DNA of 63,926 nucleotides, from NCBI GenBank assembly GCA_934293005.1, contig CAKQYA010000015.1, positions 1 to 63,926 on the forward strand, written 5' to 3'. The first letter of the stretch is position 1; each line of letters begins with the position of its first letter. Below, piece after piece: positions 43,867 to 52,622 of this stretch. The notes beneath the pieces were generated by a model. That model saw only the letters and a program-made list of their open reading frames with translations, searched no databases and was not told where the DNA came from. Made by a program: the position numbers and the translations under genes. This DNA is from an uncultured Bacteroidaceae bacterium. Lineage in GTDB: Bacteria > Bacteroidota > Bacteroidia > Bacteroidales > Bacteroidaceae.

Positions 43867-45384
43867 ATGGATTTAGATAGTGTAGGTTCGGAGCAGTTCG
43901 CATTGCACATGAACAAGATAAAGGAAGTGCTCGACTCGGCGTCGATGGGCATATGGCGTGTCACTTTGCGTGAGGGATGCAAGCCCGTGATGTTTGCATC
44001 AGACAAGATGATCGAACAGCTTGGACTGGATGTGGAAGGGCATTGTTCGGAAGAAGATGTGTATGACACATGGCGCTCGCGGATAAGTCCTGAGTCGGCT
44101 GACATAGTGAAACAAGCTGTGGATAAATTAAAGAGGGGAGAAAACGAAGAATTCGTGTATCAGTGGAATCATCCTAAATTGGGCGTCAGGTATGTAAGAA
44201 GTGGAGGTGTCGGCTATAAGAATGCTGATGGCTCGCAGGTTGTGGAGGGCTATCTTCAGGATGTGACAGAGCGTGTCAAAAAACACATGCGCGATTCGCT
44301 TGTTGTCAATGCTTTGGCAAATGTGTATGCCTGTGTCTTTTATTTTGACTTGGATGCTGATTGGTACACATCTTATCAGAACAACCTTCCATGGGTGTCC
44401 GAATACATTTCTCAGGAAGGATGCCTGACGAAGGCTTTGGAAATTTTCGTTGATCATCTGTGCCATCCCAGCGACAGGGAGAATGTGCTTAAGTTTACAG
44501 ATTTATCCACTCTTGACGAGCGTTTGAAGTACCGCAATTCCATATCGTTGCAATATCGTGGCAATGTGATAAGATGGCTTATGTTGACATTCATAGTCAG
44601 TGAACGAAGCGATGATGGCAAAGTGCGACGCATTGTAGCTACAGTGGAAGACATTTCAGGACAGCGCAGCAAAGAAAAGGAAATGATTGACCAGTTGAAG
44701 GTGAACATTGACGCTAACCGCGCGAAGACCATGATGCTGCAGAACATGACTCATGAGATCCGCACACCATTGAACGCCATGTTTGGCTTCTCGCAGCTGT
44801 TGTGCATGCCTGATGGTTTTGTGTCAGAAGAACAAAAGTCAGAATACTTCAATTATATATATAATAGTTTCAACATGCTGTCGATGCTCATTGATGATGT
44901 GATGGACATCACAGATGCTGAACATGGCAATTATCGTATACAGAAAACAAGATTTGAAGTGAACAAGGTGTGCCGCAATGCTTTGCAGATGGCGGAGACT
45001 CGTTTGTACGATGGTGTGAAGATGTATTTCACCACAGAAGTTGCTGATGATTACACCATCGAGTCGGACGACAGGCGCATACAGCAGTTGCTCGTCAATA
45101 TCTTGACAAATGCGTGCAAGCATACACAAAAAGGAGAGATACGCCTGCATCTGTCCACAACCGAGAATCCTGGTCATCTCACTTTTTCTGTGACAGACAC
45201 AGGCGAAGGCATCCCGGAGAACATGCGCAAAGATATATTTGAACGTTACAAAAAAGGCAACGATTCAGTGCAGGGCTCTGGCATAGGGCTTCATATATGC
45301 AGCACTATTGCAGAAAAGTTGGATGCTGTCATCAAGTTGGATGAATCGTATACTGACGGGGCGCGTTTTTTGTTCATCCTTTGA
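43867..45384 (+). CDS. PAS-domain sensor histidine kinase, soluble
   Basis: A 505-residue kinase without membrane helices. Residues about 15-140 form a PAS domain with a PAC-type end (RYVRSGGVGYKNADGSQVVE, GYLQDVTERV). A second PAS-like segment follows (about 145-265, ending RRIVATVEDISGQRS). The dimerisation domain has the phospho-acceptor in NMTHEIRTPLNAMFGFSQLL (about 295). The ATPase domain has N box NILTNACKHTQKGEI, G1 VTDTGEGIPE, F box FERYKKG and G2 GSGIGLHI. There is no receiver domain and no response regulator nearby, so its partner and signal are unknown. It is a single gene with its own promoter. Confidence 0.9.
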   Translation: MDLDSVGSEQFALHMNKIKEVLDSASMGIWRVTLREGCKPVMFASDKMIEQLGLDVEGHCSEEDVYDTWRSRISPESADIVKQAVDKLKRGENEEFVYQWNHPKLGVRYVRSGGVGYKNADGSQVVEGYLQDVTERVKKHMRDSLVVNALANVYACVFYFDLDADWYTSYQNNLPWVSEYISQEGCLTKALEIFVDHLCHPSDRENVLKFTDLSTLDERLKYRNSISLQYRGNVIRWLMLTFIVSERSDDGKVRRIVATVEDISGQRSKEKEMIDQLKVNIDANRAKTMMLQNMTHEIRTPLNAMFGFSQLLCMPDGFVSEEQKSEYFNYIYNSFNMLSMLIDDVMDITDAEHGNYRIQKTRFEVNKVCRNALQMAETRLYDGVKMYFTTEVADDYTIESDDRRIQQLLVNILTNACKHTQKGEIRLHLSTTENPGHLTFSVTDTGEGIPENMRKDIFERYKKGNDSVQGSGIGLHICSTIAEKLDAVIKLDESYTDGARFLFIL

Positions 45385-45565
45385 TGATGTTCATGAGCAT
45401 CGCTCTGAACACGCACATTTAAGCACAAATATAATGACCAGTTTGGGGGTTAGTGCGCATGGATGCAAAGCACACAAAATATAGTATGCTTCTATAAGCG
45501 CACGGAGTTCATTCTTAGGCAATATGCATTATTTTGAAACACAAGCATAATACATATATATAATA

Positions 45566-46051
45566 ATGGGATTAAAGAGAATTGTCAATCCATGGGTTGG
45601 TATGGATGGATATAATTGCATTGGCTGCTCGCCCGACAATCCTATAGGCCTTCATCTGTGTTTTTATGAAGATGGAGAGGATATAGTGAGCACATGGACG
45701 CCATCTGCCAATTATCAGGGATGGTTCAACACGCTTCATGGAGGCATTCAGGCTCTTATGCTTGATGAAGTGTGCGGATGGGTTGTCACTCGCAAACTCC
45801 AGACTGCAGGAGTGACATCTAAGATGGAGACACACTATAAGCGTCCAGTGTCAACGCTCGACGAGCAATTGACAGTCAGAGCGCGCATACGTGAACAAAA
45901 GCGCAACATTGTCATCGTTGATACCACCCTTTTCAATGCAGCAGGAGAAGTGTGCACGGAAGCCACATGCACATATTTTGCTTTCTCGCGTGAGAAGGCT
46001 GAGAAGGAGATGAACTTCAGCCCATGCCTGGTGGAAGGTGAGAAGGAATAA
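45566..46051 (+). CDS. PaaI-type hotdog-fold acyl-CoA thioesterase
   Basis: A 161-residue cytosolic protein. The core YQGWFNTLHGGIQALMLDEV contains the HGG turn and the Asp/Glu of PaaI-type thioesterases. TSKMETHYKRPV and the later TCTYFAFSREKAEKEM fit the hotdog strand and helix arrangement. An N-terminal NCIGCSPDNPIGLHLCFY motif is common in this subgroup. The acyl-CoA substrate is unknown. It is a single gene with a strong terminator downstream. Confidence 0.85.
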   Translation: MGLKRIVNPWVGMDGYNCIGCSPDNPIGLHLCFYEDGEDIVSTWTPSANYQGWFNTLHGGIQALMLDEVCGWVVTRKLQTAGVTSKMETHYKRPVSTLDEQLTVRARIREQKRNIVIVDTTLFNAAGEVCTEATCTYFAFSREKAEKEMNFSPCLVEGEKE

Positions 46052-46398
46052 TCACTGATTGGCACGTGGAGATTTGCTGTGACCAGCCATTGCTCATATC
46101 AGAATTGAAATAAATAATGAAACATCCTCGTTGATGTGGTGAAAGCCATATCAGCGAGGATGCTTCTTTATCCCAAATAGGTCATTAGAAAATGGGGTTT
46201 ATTTCTTGTCATCGTTTGAGTCAAAGTCTTTCCATCCTATGTGCGTATAATAACAAAGGTCATGGAAACAATTTATTCGTCAAAAAAGGATAGTAAGGAT
46301 ACTTTGTGAAGTATCTTAGGATACTTTGCAAAGTATATTAGGATACTTGGCCAAGTATCCTAATATATTTTTTTATGGGTGCCATGACCCGATTTGGG
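46052..46398. other. Gap between thioesterase and thiD containing a complete dispersed element
   Basis: Holds the thioesterase terminator (46121-46167) and, directly after it, the 46167-46404 element with its terminal repeats and palindromic units. No gene is visible. Confidence 0.6.
46121..46167 (+). terminator. Terminator of the thioesterase gene
   Basis: A 19-bp stem with a few G-U or mismatched pairs (46121-46139 with 46145-46164; CATCCTCG arms) is followed by CTTTA. It lies 70 nt after the thioesterase stop. Confidence 0.65.
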
Positions 46399-46404
46399 TT
46401 AAAG
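46167..46404. mobile_element. MITE-like element with terminal inverted repeats, copy B
   Basis: Left end 46167-46188 (CCCAAATAGGTCATTAG) and right end 46383-46404 (its inverted form, CATGACCCGATTTGGG) are imperfect terminal inverted repeats about 238 bp apart. Between them (46286-46366, reversed relative to the 20-kb copy) are three diverged copies of the 22-bp palindromic unit (AGGATACTT / AAGTATCCT). There is no reading frame of transposase size. The right end overlaps the thiD stop codon (46399-46401). Non-autonomous mobility is inferred from structure only. Confidence 0.55.
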
Positions 46405-47124
46405 AGGCAAGACGGGGCTGTTGCCATGGCCGATGCTGATGTTTTTGGCGCGTTCTATCGCTTTAGTGACAACCTCTTTGCCTTTGGCTACTGCTTCAGG
46501 AAGAGAGTGGCCAAGGGCAAGGAATGTGGCGATGGCAGAAGATAGGCAGCATCCTGTGCCATGCAGATGGCTTGACTCTATGCGTGGTGAGGTGAAGGAA
46601 TGTGTTGTCCCGTCAGGCAAATGCAGATAGTCTGTCATTAAAGCTCCGTCTGCATGACCGCCTTTCAGGAGATATGCAGTGTGCAGATGAGGGGCCACAA
46701 TAGAGTGTTCTGGTATGTTTGGGGTGATGAGAGAGCATATAGGAAAGAGATTGGCGCAAACGTAGTCGATGCAATCAGGATCCATCAAGCGTGTGCCGCT
46801 GGTGGATATCATTACGGGATCGTAGATTATGGGGCATGACAGATGCTCTATGGCTTCCACTATGTTCTCTGCGCAAGCAATGTTTGGCACCATGCCAATC
46901 TTTATCGCATCGATGGTCAAGTCGGAAAGGACGGCATGGAGTTGTGAGGAAAGTGTTTCTTGCGGCACTGGCAGCACGGCTTGCACGCCAAGTGTGTTTT
47001 GCGATGTGATGGCTGTGATGACGGTGGCAGCATATTGATGGAGTGAGGTGATGGTGCGCAGGTCTTGTTGGATGCCTGCACCTCCGCAGCTGTCGCTTCC
47101 AGCTATAGTGAGTATAGTCTTCAT
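46399..47124 (-). CDS. thiD: Hydroxymethylpyrimidine (phosphate) kinase
   Basis: A 241-residue ribokinase-fold enzyme that makes HMP-pyrophosphate for thiamine synthesis. N-terminal ILTIAGSDSCGGAGIQQDLR is the family start, followed by VITAITSQNTLGVQAV, IKIGMV, IIYDPVMISTSGTRLM and HGTGCCLSSAIATFLALG with the anion-hole and catalytic cysteine region. It is the last gene of the thi operon. Its stop codon lies inside the right terminal repeat of the dispersed element, so the insertion may have set the present C-terminus. Confidence 0.95.
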   Translation of the reverse strand: MKTILTIAGSDSCGGAGIQQDLRTITSLHQYAATVITAITSQNTLGVQAVLPVPQETLSSQLHAVLSDLTIDAIKIGMVPNIACAENIVEAIEHLSCPIIYDPVMISTSGTRLMDPDCIDYVCANLFPICSLITPNIPEHSIVAPHLHTAYLLKGGHADGALMTDYLHLPDGTTHSFTSPRIESSHLHGTGCCLSSAIATFLALGHSLPEAVAKGKEVVTKAIERAKNISIGHGNSPVLPL

Positions 47125-47218
47125 GATGAGCCTGGTTTTAATGACTGTGTTGATTTGTTTATGTAAGCTGACGTGGAAGGCTAAGCAGGCAAAAATATAA
47201 ATAATTATGAGCTCCTGC

Positions 47219-47767
47219 TTATCTCATGTGGACAATGTGCTTCCAAGCATCCCCGAGAATCATTGCTCCGCCAAATCCCATGTTTGCCACTTCTTCCAAT
47301 CGGCTGAATGTCACTCCGCCGAGAGCCATCACTTTATTGTCTATAATGCCATGGCGATGGGCTTTTTCTATTTCTTCTCTGCTAAAGGCCGACTGGTAGC
47401 CTTGCTTGGATATTGAGTCGAAGATGGGCGACAAAGACACATAGTCGCATTTCTCTTTCCATATTTTGACTTCTTCGAAGGTGTGGCAACTTCTGCTTAT
47501 GCTCATTGAAGTTCCATCTGGTGGCAAGGGATTTCTTTTGTTCAGATGAATGCCGTGAAGATGATATTTCACGGCAAGCTGATGATGGTCATGGAGCACT
47601 AAACGTTTGTGGCATGCTTGCGGTATGGAACGGATGAGGTGTTCGACATCTTCAGATGCCGACTCAGGCTTGCGTATGTGGATTAAATCAACTGATGAAT
47701 GGAGAAGCTGAACTATTTGTTCGGCTTCTCCGTCAAAGAAATATGGAAGAGTTATTACAATTGTCAT
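47219..47767 (-). CDS. Second thiamine-phosphate synthase-like protein (TenI/ThiE fold)
   Basis: A 182-residue barrel protein when started at 47767 (MTIVITLPYFFDGEAEQIV). The frame is open to 47935 but overlaps thiH there. Blocks: VDLIHIRKPESASEDVEHLI, RLVLHDHHQLAVKYHLHGIH, CDYVSLSPIFDSISKQGY and KVMALGGVTFSRLEEVANMG. It resembles ThiE, but the substrate-binding pattern is changed (HLNKRN in place of the usual HLGQxD; SPIFDSISK). TenI proteins with this fold aromatise the thiazole product, which fits an operon that already has ThiE. Confidence 0.8.
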   Translation of the reverse strand: MTIVITLPYFFDGEAEQIVQLLHSSVDLIHIRKPESASEDVEHLIRSIPQACHKRLVLHDHHQLAVKYHLHGIHLNKRNPLPPDGTSMSISRSCHTFEEVKIWKEKCDYVSLSPIFDSISKQGYQSAFSREEIEKAHRHGIIDNKVMALGGVTFSRLEEVANMGFGGAMILGDAWKHIVHMR

Positions 47768-47816
47768 ATTGTCGTTATAGTCGTTTGTTTGCGGCCACAA
47801 CATGCATATGCTCGAC

Positions 47817-48959
47817 TCAAATGGCCGTTGTGTGCAGATTGGTGAAGTCGAATGATGCGTCCCAATCCTTCCACACAGGTTCGCGTCCCAGTTCCTTAAG
47901 GCGCGCATTGATGACTTTGGCTGTTCGTTCATCACTCACGCTGAACTGTTCCAGAGCCTGAGGGTATGTGTGGTAGCCTCCTGGGTTGACCTTCGACTCT
48001 GCCGACATCGTTGTGACACCGAGTGTGCACATGTTGTCGCGGATGAATGCGGGTTCACGTGTGGAATAAGATATGTCCACATCATGATCGAAAATGCGCA
48101 TGGCGAAAGTGGCTTGAGCCAACTGGCGGTCTGTCATGATGCAGTTGGGGTGGAAACCTTCGTTCTGAGCAGGCCGCATGCGTGGAAAGTTTACGCTGTA
48201 TTTAGTGCGCCAATAGTGTTTCTGAAGGTAGCGAAGATGATAAGCCATCATTGTCACGTCGGTGCGCCATTCTTTTTCCAATCCTATGAGCACGCCCATG
48301 CCGATAGAATGCACGCCTGCTTGTCCCATGCGGTCGAAACCGTCGCAACGCCATTCAAATTTGCTCTTCATGCCGCGTGGATGGTATATGTTGTAATGTT
48401 CCTTGTTGTAAGTCTCCTGAAAACAGATGACGCCGTTTAGGCCATGATGTGTCAGTTCGCGGTATTCATCTGCCGAAAGAGGCATGACTTCAATCTTTAT
48501 GTTGGAGAAATAACGCTTGGCGATGTCAATGGCTTTGGCCAAATATGGCACCCCAGCCTTTGCAGGGTTCTCTCCTGTGACAAGAAGTATGTTCTCGAAT
48601 GGAGCAAGTTGCTTTATTGCGCGGTATTCATTCTCAATCTGCTCAGGGGTGAGTATGGTGCGTGCCATAGGGTTCTCTCTATGGAAACCGCAGTAGACGC
48701 ATGAGTTGGAGCATGAGTTGGTGATATAGAGTGGAATGAACATGGATATGGTTTTGCCGAAACGTTCCTCTGTGTAGCGGCGTGACAGTTGTGCCATTTG
48801 CTCAAGGTATGGTTCGGCGGCAGGGGAGAGGAGAGCCATGAAGTCATTGACATCGCAATGTTCTTTGGCAAGGGCGCGTCGCACGTCATTGTCTGTCATG
48901 CTGGCTATGCGCTCTGTGGTTTCCTGCCATGAGATTTTTTTTAATTCGTCTGAAAACAT
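47817..48959 (-). CDS. thiH: 2-iminoacetate synthase (radical SAM)
   Basis: A 380-residue radical-SAM enzyme that cleaves tyrosine to give dehydroglycine for thiazole assembly. The cluster-binding motif is CSNSCVYCGF (about residue 83). TGENPAKAGVPYLAKAI, GVICFQETYNKEHYNIYHP and YSVNFPRMRPA are family blocks. It is used by anaerobes in place of the oxygen-dependent ThiO. It lies between thiF (171-nt gap) and the TenI-like gene (49-nt gap). Confidence 0.95.
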   Translation of the reverse strand: MFSDELKKISWQETTERIASMTDNDVRRALAKEHCDVNDFMALLSPAAEPYLEQMAQLSRRYTEERFGKTISMFIPLYITNSCSNSCVYCGFHRENPMARTILTPEQIENEYRAIKQLAPFENILLVTGENPAKAGVPYLAKAIDIAKRYFSNIKIEVMPLSADEYRELTHHGLNGVICFQETYNKEHYNIYHPRGMKSKFEWRCDGFDRMGQAGVHSIGMGVLIGLEKEWRTDVTMMAYHLRYLQKHYWRTKYSVNFPRMRPAQNEGFHPNCIMTDRQLAQATFAMRIFDHDVDISYSTREPAFIRDNMCTLGVTTMSAESKVNPGGYHTYPQALEQFSVSDERTAKVINARLKELGREPVWKDWDASFDFTNLHTTAI

Positions 48960-49130
48960 GTTGATTATATGTTTTTTGTTAAACAGTGTCCTTTTGTTGT
49001 CGTCAATATGTCATTGGCGACTGAATGGATGCAATTGTTGCGTTATGTGTCGTGCGGATGCTTGTCGTGATTTATGTCGGGTATACATTATATATATTAT
49101 AAGAAAAGCATTGGTATGTTGCAAGCCTGC

Positions 49131-49835
49131 TTATAAATCTATGATGAACGACTGCATGGTACGGAGGTCAATGCTCCAAAGACGGTCGATGAGAGGAGCG
49201 CCAAAGCCGCATATTAGCTGGAGGGCCTGGTTGGCTTGCACGCTGCCAACGATGGCAGGCGTGACACCCGACACTTGTTTGCCAGGATGTGGCATAGAGA
49301 GTGTGGCTGCTTCATCTGGATGAAGTGTGCGGTAAGTGCATCTGCCTTTGCAGAGCACAGACACTTGGCCATCTAAGCCGCATATGGCCCCATATATATA
49401 AGGCTTGTTCATGGCGGCGCACGCATCGCTTATGGCAAAACGTGCTGCAAAGTTGTCTGTGCCATCAATGACAATGTCATATTGGCTTATGATGTCGTGA
49501 GCGTTGTCGGCCGTGAGGCGAGTGTTGTATGTGTGAATGGTCACCTCTGAGTTGAGCGCATGCAAACGTGTGCGTGCGCAGTCGGTCTTAGGCATTCCTA
49601 TAGAAGCCTCATCGTACAGCACTTGACGATGCAGGTTTGACATGCTGACCACATCGTCGTCGACGATGCCAAGAGTGCCTATGCCGGCTCCAGTCAGGTA
49701 TGTGGCTATAGGGGAGCCGAGGCCTCCAATGCCAACAAGCAGCACTCGAGAGTGTTTCAAGCGCAGTTGGCCTTCTTCTCCAATCTCAGGCAGAAGTGTC
49801 TGTCGAGTGTAGCGGTTTGTCTGTGGCATATTCAT
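49131..49835 (-). CDS. thiF: ThiF/MoeB/HesA-family adenylyltransferase
   Basis: A 234-residue E1-like enzyme that adenylates the C-terminal GG of ThiS. The nucleotide loop is GIGGLGSPIATYLTGAGIG with IVDDDVVSMSNLHRQVLYD, and the catalytic Asp is in IDGTDNFAARF. The CxxC zinc motifs seen in many MoeB/ThiF proteins are not obvious. Its place in the operon after thiC makes ThiF the most likely role. Confidence 0.9.
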   Translation of the reverse strand: MNMPQTNRYTRQTLLPEIGEEGQLRLKHSRVLLVGIGGLGSPIATYLTGAGIGTLGIVDDDVVSMSNLHRQVLYDEASIGMPKTDCARTRLHALNSEVTIHTYNTRLTADNAHDIISQYDIVIDGTDNFAARFAISDACAAMNKPYIYGAICGLDGQVSVLCKGRCTYRTLHPDEAATLSMPHPGKQVSGVTPAIVGSVQANQALQLICGFGAPLIDRLWSIDLRTMQSFIIDL

Positions 49836-49847
49836 ATCAATGTGTTA

Positions 49848-49885
49848 TTGCTATAGAAACAGTCAAGCAACAGTTTCTATAGCAA
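49848..49885. other. Perfect 13-bp stem-loop between thiC and thiF
   Basis: Arms 49848-49860 and 49873-49885 (TTGCTATAGAAAC / GTTTCTATAGCAA) with a 12-nt loop. There is no U-run after it on the minus strand, so it looks like an RNA processing or stability element rather than a terminator. Confidence 0.6.
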
Positions 49886-49896
49886 CTGTTTGTCGT

Positions 49897-51585
49897 TTAC
49901 AGTTTTCTCAGATCGTGCGTGAGTTTAGCCGCGCAGAAGTTTGGACCGCACATCGTGCAATATTCTCCATCGGTGTGTCCAGCCTCCTCAAAATATTGCA
50001 GAGCAAGCTCTGGGTCGAGAGACAGGTGGAACTGATCTCGCCAACGGAAATCGAAACGAGCTTTGGAAAGAGCGTTGTCGCGCACTTGGGCTCCAGGATG
50101 TCCCTTGGCCAGGTCGGCCGCATGTGCAGCTATCTTATACGTCACCACTCCTGTGCGCACGTCTTCTTTGTTTGGCAGAGCCAGATGCTCCTTAGGTGTG
50201 ACATAGCAGAGCATAGCTGTGCCGAGCCAAGCTATCTGCGCTCCGCCTATGGCTGAGGTGATATGGTCATAGCCAGGAGCAATGTCTGTGACGATAGGGC
50301 CGAGGGTGTAGAATGGAGCTTCATGGCAATGTGAAAGCTGGCGTTCCATGTTTTCCTTTATTTTGTGCATGGGCACATGGCCAGGACCTTCGATGAAGGC
50401 TTGAACATTTTTGTCCCATGCGCGGAGAACGAGTTCGCCCATTGTGTCGAGTTCTGCAAATTGTGCCGCATCATTGGCATCGGCTGTGCATCCAGGGCGA
50501 AGTCCGTCGCCAAGTGAGAGAGCCACATCATATTGTGCCACAATGTCGCAGATGTCATCGAAGTGAGCATAAAGGAATGATTCTTCTTGGTGGATGAGGC
50601 ACCATTTGCTCATGATGCTGCCACCGCGGCTCACGATGCCGCACAGACGGCTGTCGGCAAGATGTACGTTATGCAAGCGTATTCCGGCATGAATGGTGAA
50701 ATAGTCGACACCTTGCTCGCATTGTTCTATGAGTGTGTCGCGGTATACATCCCATGTGAGGTCTTCAACACGTCCGTTGACCTTTTCGAGTGCTTGATAG
50801 ATAGGCACGGTGCCCACCGGCACAGGGCAGTTGCGCACGATCCATTCGCGTGTCTCGTGTATGTTGTCGCCTGTGGAGAGGTCCATGAGTGTGTCGCCTC
50901 CCCATTTGCATGACCATACGGCCTTGTCAACCTCTTCTTCGATGCTTGATGTGGTGGCAGAGTTGCCGATGTTTGTGTTTATCTTCACAAGGAAGTTGCG
51001 GCCTATGATCATCGGCTCGCTTTCAGGATGATTGATGTTGGCTGGCAGGACAGCACGTCCCTTGGCTATCTCCTCACGCACGTAATCGGGCGTGATGTGT
51101 GTGTCGATGCCAAGTGCGGCGCAGTTCATGTTTTCGCGAATAGCCACATACTCCATCTCTGGCGTGATGATGCCAGCCTTTGCGTATGCCATCTGTGTGA
51201 TGGCTTTGCCTGCCTTGGCGCGGCGAGGAAGCTGGATGTGCTCAAACCTGAGGTGGTCAAGTGTGTGGTCGGCAAGACGCTGGCGACCGTATTCGCTGCT
51301 GATTTGCGTCAGGCGTTCTGTGTCATTGCGCTGCTCAATCCATGGTTCACGAAGGCGTGGGAGACCTTTTTTGAGGTCAATGTTTATGTTGGGGTCAGAG
51401 AACGGACCGCTGGTGTCGTATATGTACACAGGATCGTTAGGCTCTGTGTGAGGGATGCCGTTCTTGTCTTTCACCACTGTTGGGGTGAGGTTGACCTTGG
51501 TCATGCCTACTCTGATGTCTGGAAAGATGGAGCCAGGCATATAAGCCTTTTCTCTCTGCGCGTATGCTTTGTTGTCTTTTGGCAT
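49897..51585 (-). CDS. thiC: Phosphomethylpyrimidine synthase
   Basis: A 562-residue radical-SAM-like enzyme converting aminoimidazole ribotide to HMP phosphate. The unusual C-terminal cluster motif is intact (CTMCGPNFC near residue 547). Other blocks: NCAALGIDTHITPDYVREEI, DLSTGDNIHETREWI, GPGHVPMHKI and ITSAIGGAQIAWLGTAMLC. It uses the aminoimidazole ribotide of purine synthesis. It is separated from thiG by 266 nt, which is long for this operon and contains stem-loops. Confidence 0.97.
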   Translation of the reverse strand: MPKDNKAYAQREKAYMPGSIFPDIRVGMTKVNLTPTVVKDKNGIPHTEPNDPVYIYDTSGPFSDPNINIDLKKGLPRLREPWIEQRNDTERLTQISSEYGRQRLADHTLDHLRFEHIQLPRRAKAGKAITQMAYAKAGIITPEMEYVAIRENMNCAALGIDTHITPDYVREEIAKGRAVLPANINHPESEPMIIGRNFLVKINTNIGNSATTSSIEEEVDKAVWSCKWGGDTLMDLSTGDNIHETREWIVRNCPVPVGTVPIYQALEKVNGRVEDLTWDVYRDTLIEQCEQGVDYFTIHAGIRLHNVHLADSRLCGIVSRGGSIMSKWCLIHQEESFLYAHFDDICDIVAQYDVALSLGDGLRPGCTADANDAAQFAELDTMGELVLRAWDKNVQAFIEGPGHVPMHKIKENMERQLSHCHEAPFYTLGPIVTDIAPGYDHITSAIGGAQIAWLGTAMLCYVTPKEHLALPNKEDVRTGVVTYKIAAHAADLAKGHPGAQVRDNALSKARFDFRWRDQFHLSLDPELALQYFEEAGHTDGEYCTMCGPNFCAAKLTHDLRKL

Positions 51586-51851
51586 AGTGTGTTGAGTGTT
51601 TTGTGGTTATCGCAGAGCCTGCTTCTGCAAGATGCTCTGCATTGGCTATGTGAAGTGGGGTCGCTGTTATTCTGCGTCGAAGCAGCATTCTCTTATCTTT
51701 GCGGCATTCTCTCATGCTCATTTTCATGCCATTAGAATTTTTATGTCTTCGTGGTCCTTTCAGAATAGAAGACATGCGTCAGATAATGAGTGTGCGTTCA
51801 AATCATTTGATGAACATCTGCTTGTTTCGAAAAAAACAGCGTTGACTGTTT
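51586..51851 (-). promoter_or_regulatory. Leader region before thiC with terminator-like hairpins
   Basis: Two stem-loops lie on the minus strand between thiG and thiC. One starts beside the thiG stop codon: AAAACAG, loop, CTGTTTTTTT (about 51829-51855), a terminator-like stem with a T7 run. The second (51612-51640; GCAGAGC / GCTCTGC) precedes the thiC ATG. Together they could reduce read-through from thiG to thiC. I see no second TPP aptamer here. Confidence 0.45.
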
Positions 51852-52622
51852 TTAGTTGAGGAAAGCTGTGAGTGGGGAACTTGCTTCTGCTGAATCAGAA
51901 ATGGACCCGAGTCCAGCTTCGAAGCCGCGTCGTCCTGCTATGACAGCTTCCTTAAAGGCTATAGCCATCTGTACGGGGTCGCCTGCCACAGCTATGGCTG
52001 TATTGACAAGGCATGCGTCGGCACCCATCTCCATTGCTTCTGCTGCATGGCTCGGTGCACCTATGCCAGCATCTACCACCACAGGCACGTTTGCTTGCTC
52101 GATGATGATTTGCAGGAAGTCTTTCATGCGCAATCCCTTGTTTGTGCCAATAGGTGCGGCGAGAGGCATCACTGTGGCAGCGCCTGCTTCTTCGAGGTGC
52201 TTGCATAGAGTGGGGTCTGCTTGGCAGTATGGCAACACTACAAAGCCAAGCTTGACAAGTTCTTCTGTTGCTTTGAGTGTCTCGATTGAGTCGGGGAGAA
52301 GATAACGAGGGTCTGGGTGAATCTCCAGCTTGAGCCAGTTGGTTCCGAAGGCTTCACGCGACATCTGTGCTGCAAACACAGCCTCTTCAGCGTTGCGCAC
52401 ACCGCTTGTGTTGGGCAGGAGCTGTATCGACTGATTTTGTGTGATGTGTGTGAGAAGGTCATCGTGCTGGTCATTGAGCTCGATGCGTTTCATTGCCACT
52501 GTGACCATTTCTGTTTCTGACGCTTGTATGGCTGACGCCATGAGGCTGTTGTTGTTGAACTTGCCTGTGCCGAGGAAAAGACGAGAGGAAAACTCTCTGC
52601 CGGCGATGATAAGGTTACTCAT
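51852..52622 (-). CDS. thiG: Thiazole synthase
   Basis: A 256-residue barrel enzyme that joins deoxyxylulose phosphate, dehydroglycine and ThiS-thiocarboxylate sulfur to form the thiazole. Family blocks: FSSRLFLGTGKFNN, TVAMKRIEL, LKLEIHPDPRYLLPD with the Schiff-base lysine, MPLAAPIGTNKGL and VVDAGIGAPSHAAEAMEMGA. Its start overlaps the thiE end by 8 nt. A terminator-like hairpin begins at its stop. Confidence 0.96.
   Translation of the reverse strand: MSNLIIAGREFSSRLFLGTGKFNNNSLMASAIQASETEMVTVAMKRIELNDQHDDLLTHITQNQSIQLLPNTSGVRNAEEAVFAAQMSREAFGTNWLKLEIHPDPRYLLPDSIETLKATEELVKLGFVVLPYCQADPTLCKHLEEAGAATVMPLAAPIGTNKGLRMKDFLQIIIEQANVPVVVDAGIGAPSHAAEAMEMGADACLVNTAIAVAGDPVQMAIAFKEAVIAGRRGFEAGLGSISDSAEASSPLTAFLN

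Noticed and set aside
51028..51735. 235-codon plus-strand open frame opposite thiC
   Set aside because: It mirrors thiC codons and lacks recognisable features; thiC is certain from its motifs.
51437..51775. Minus-strand 112-codon frame starting in the thiC leader
   Set aside because: It could be a leader ORF but overlaps thiC out of frame for half its length, and the composition looks random.
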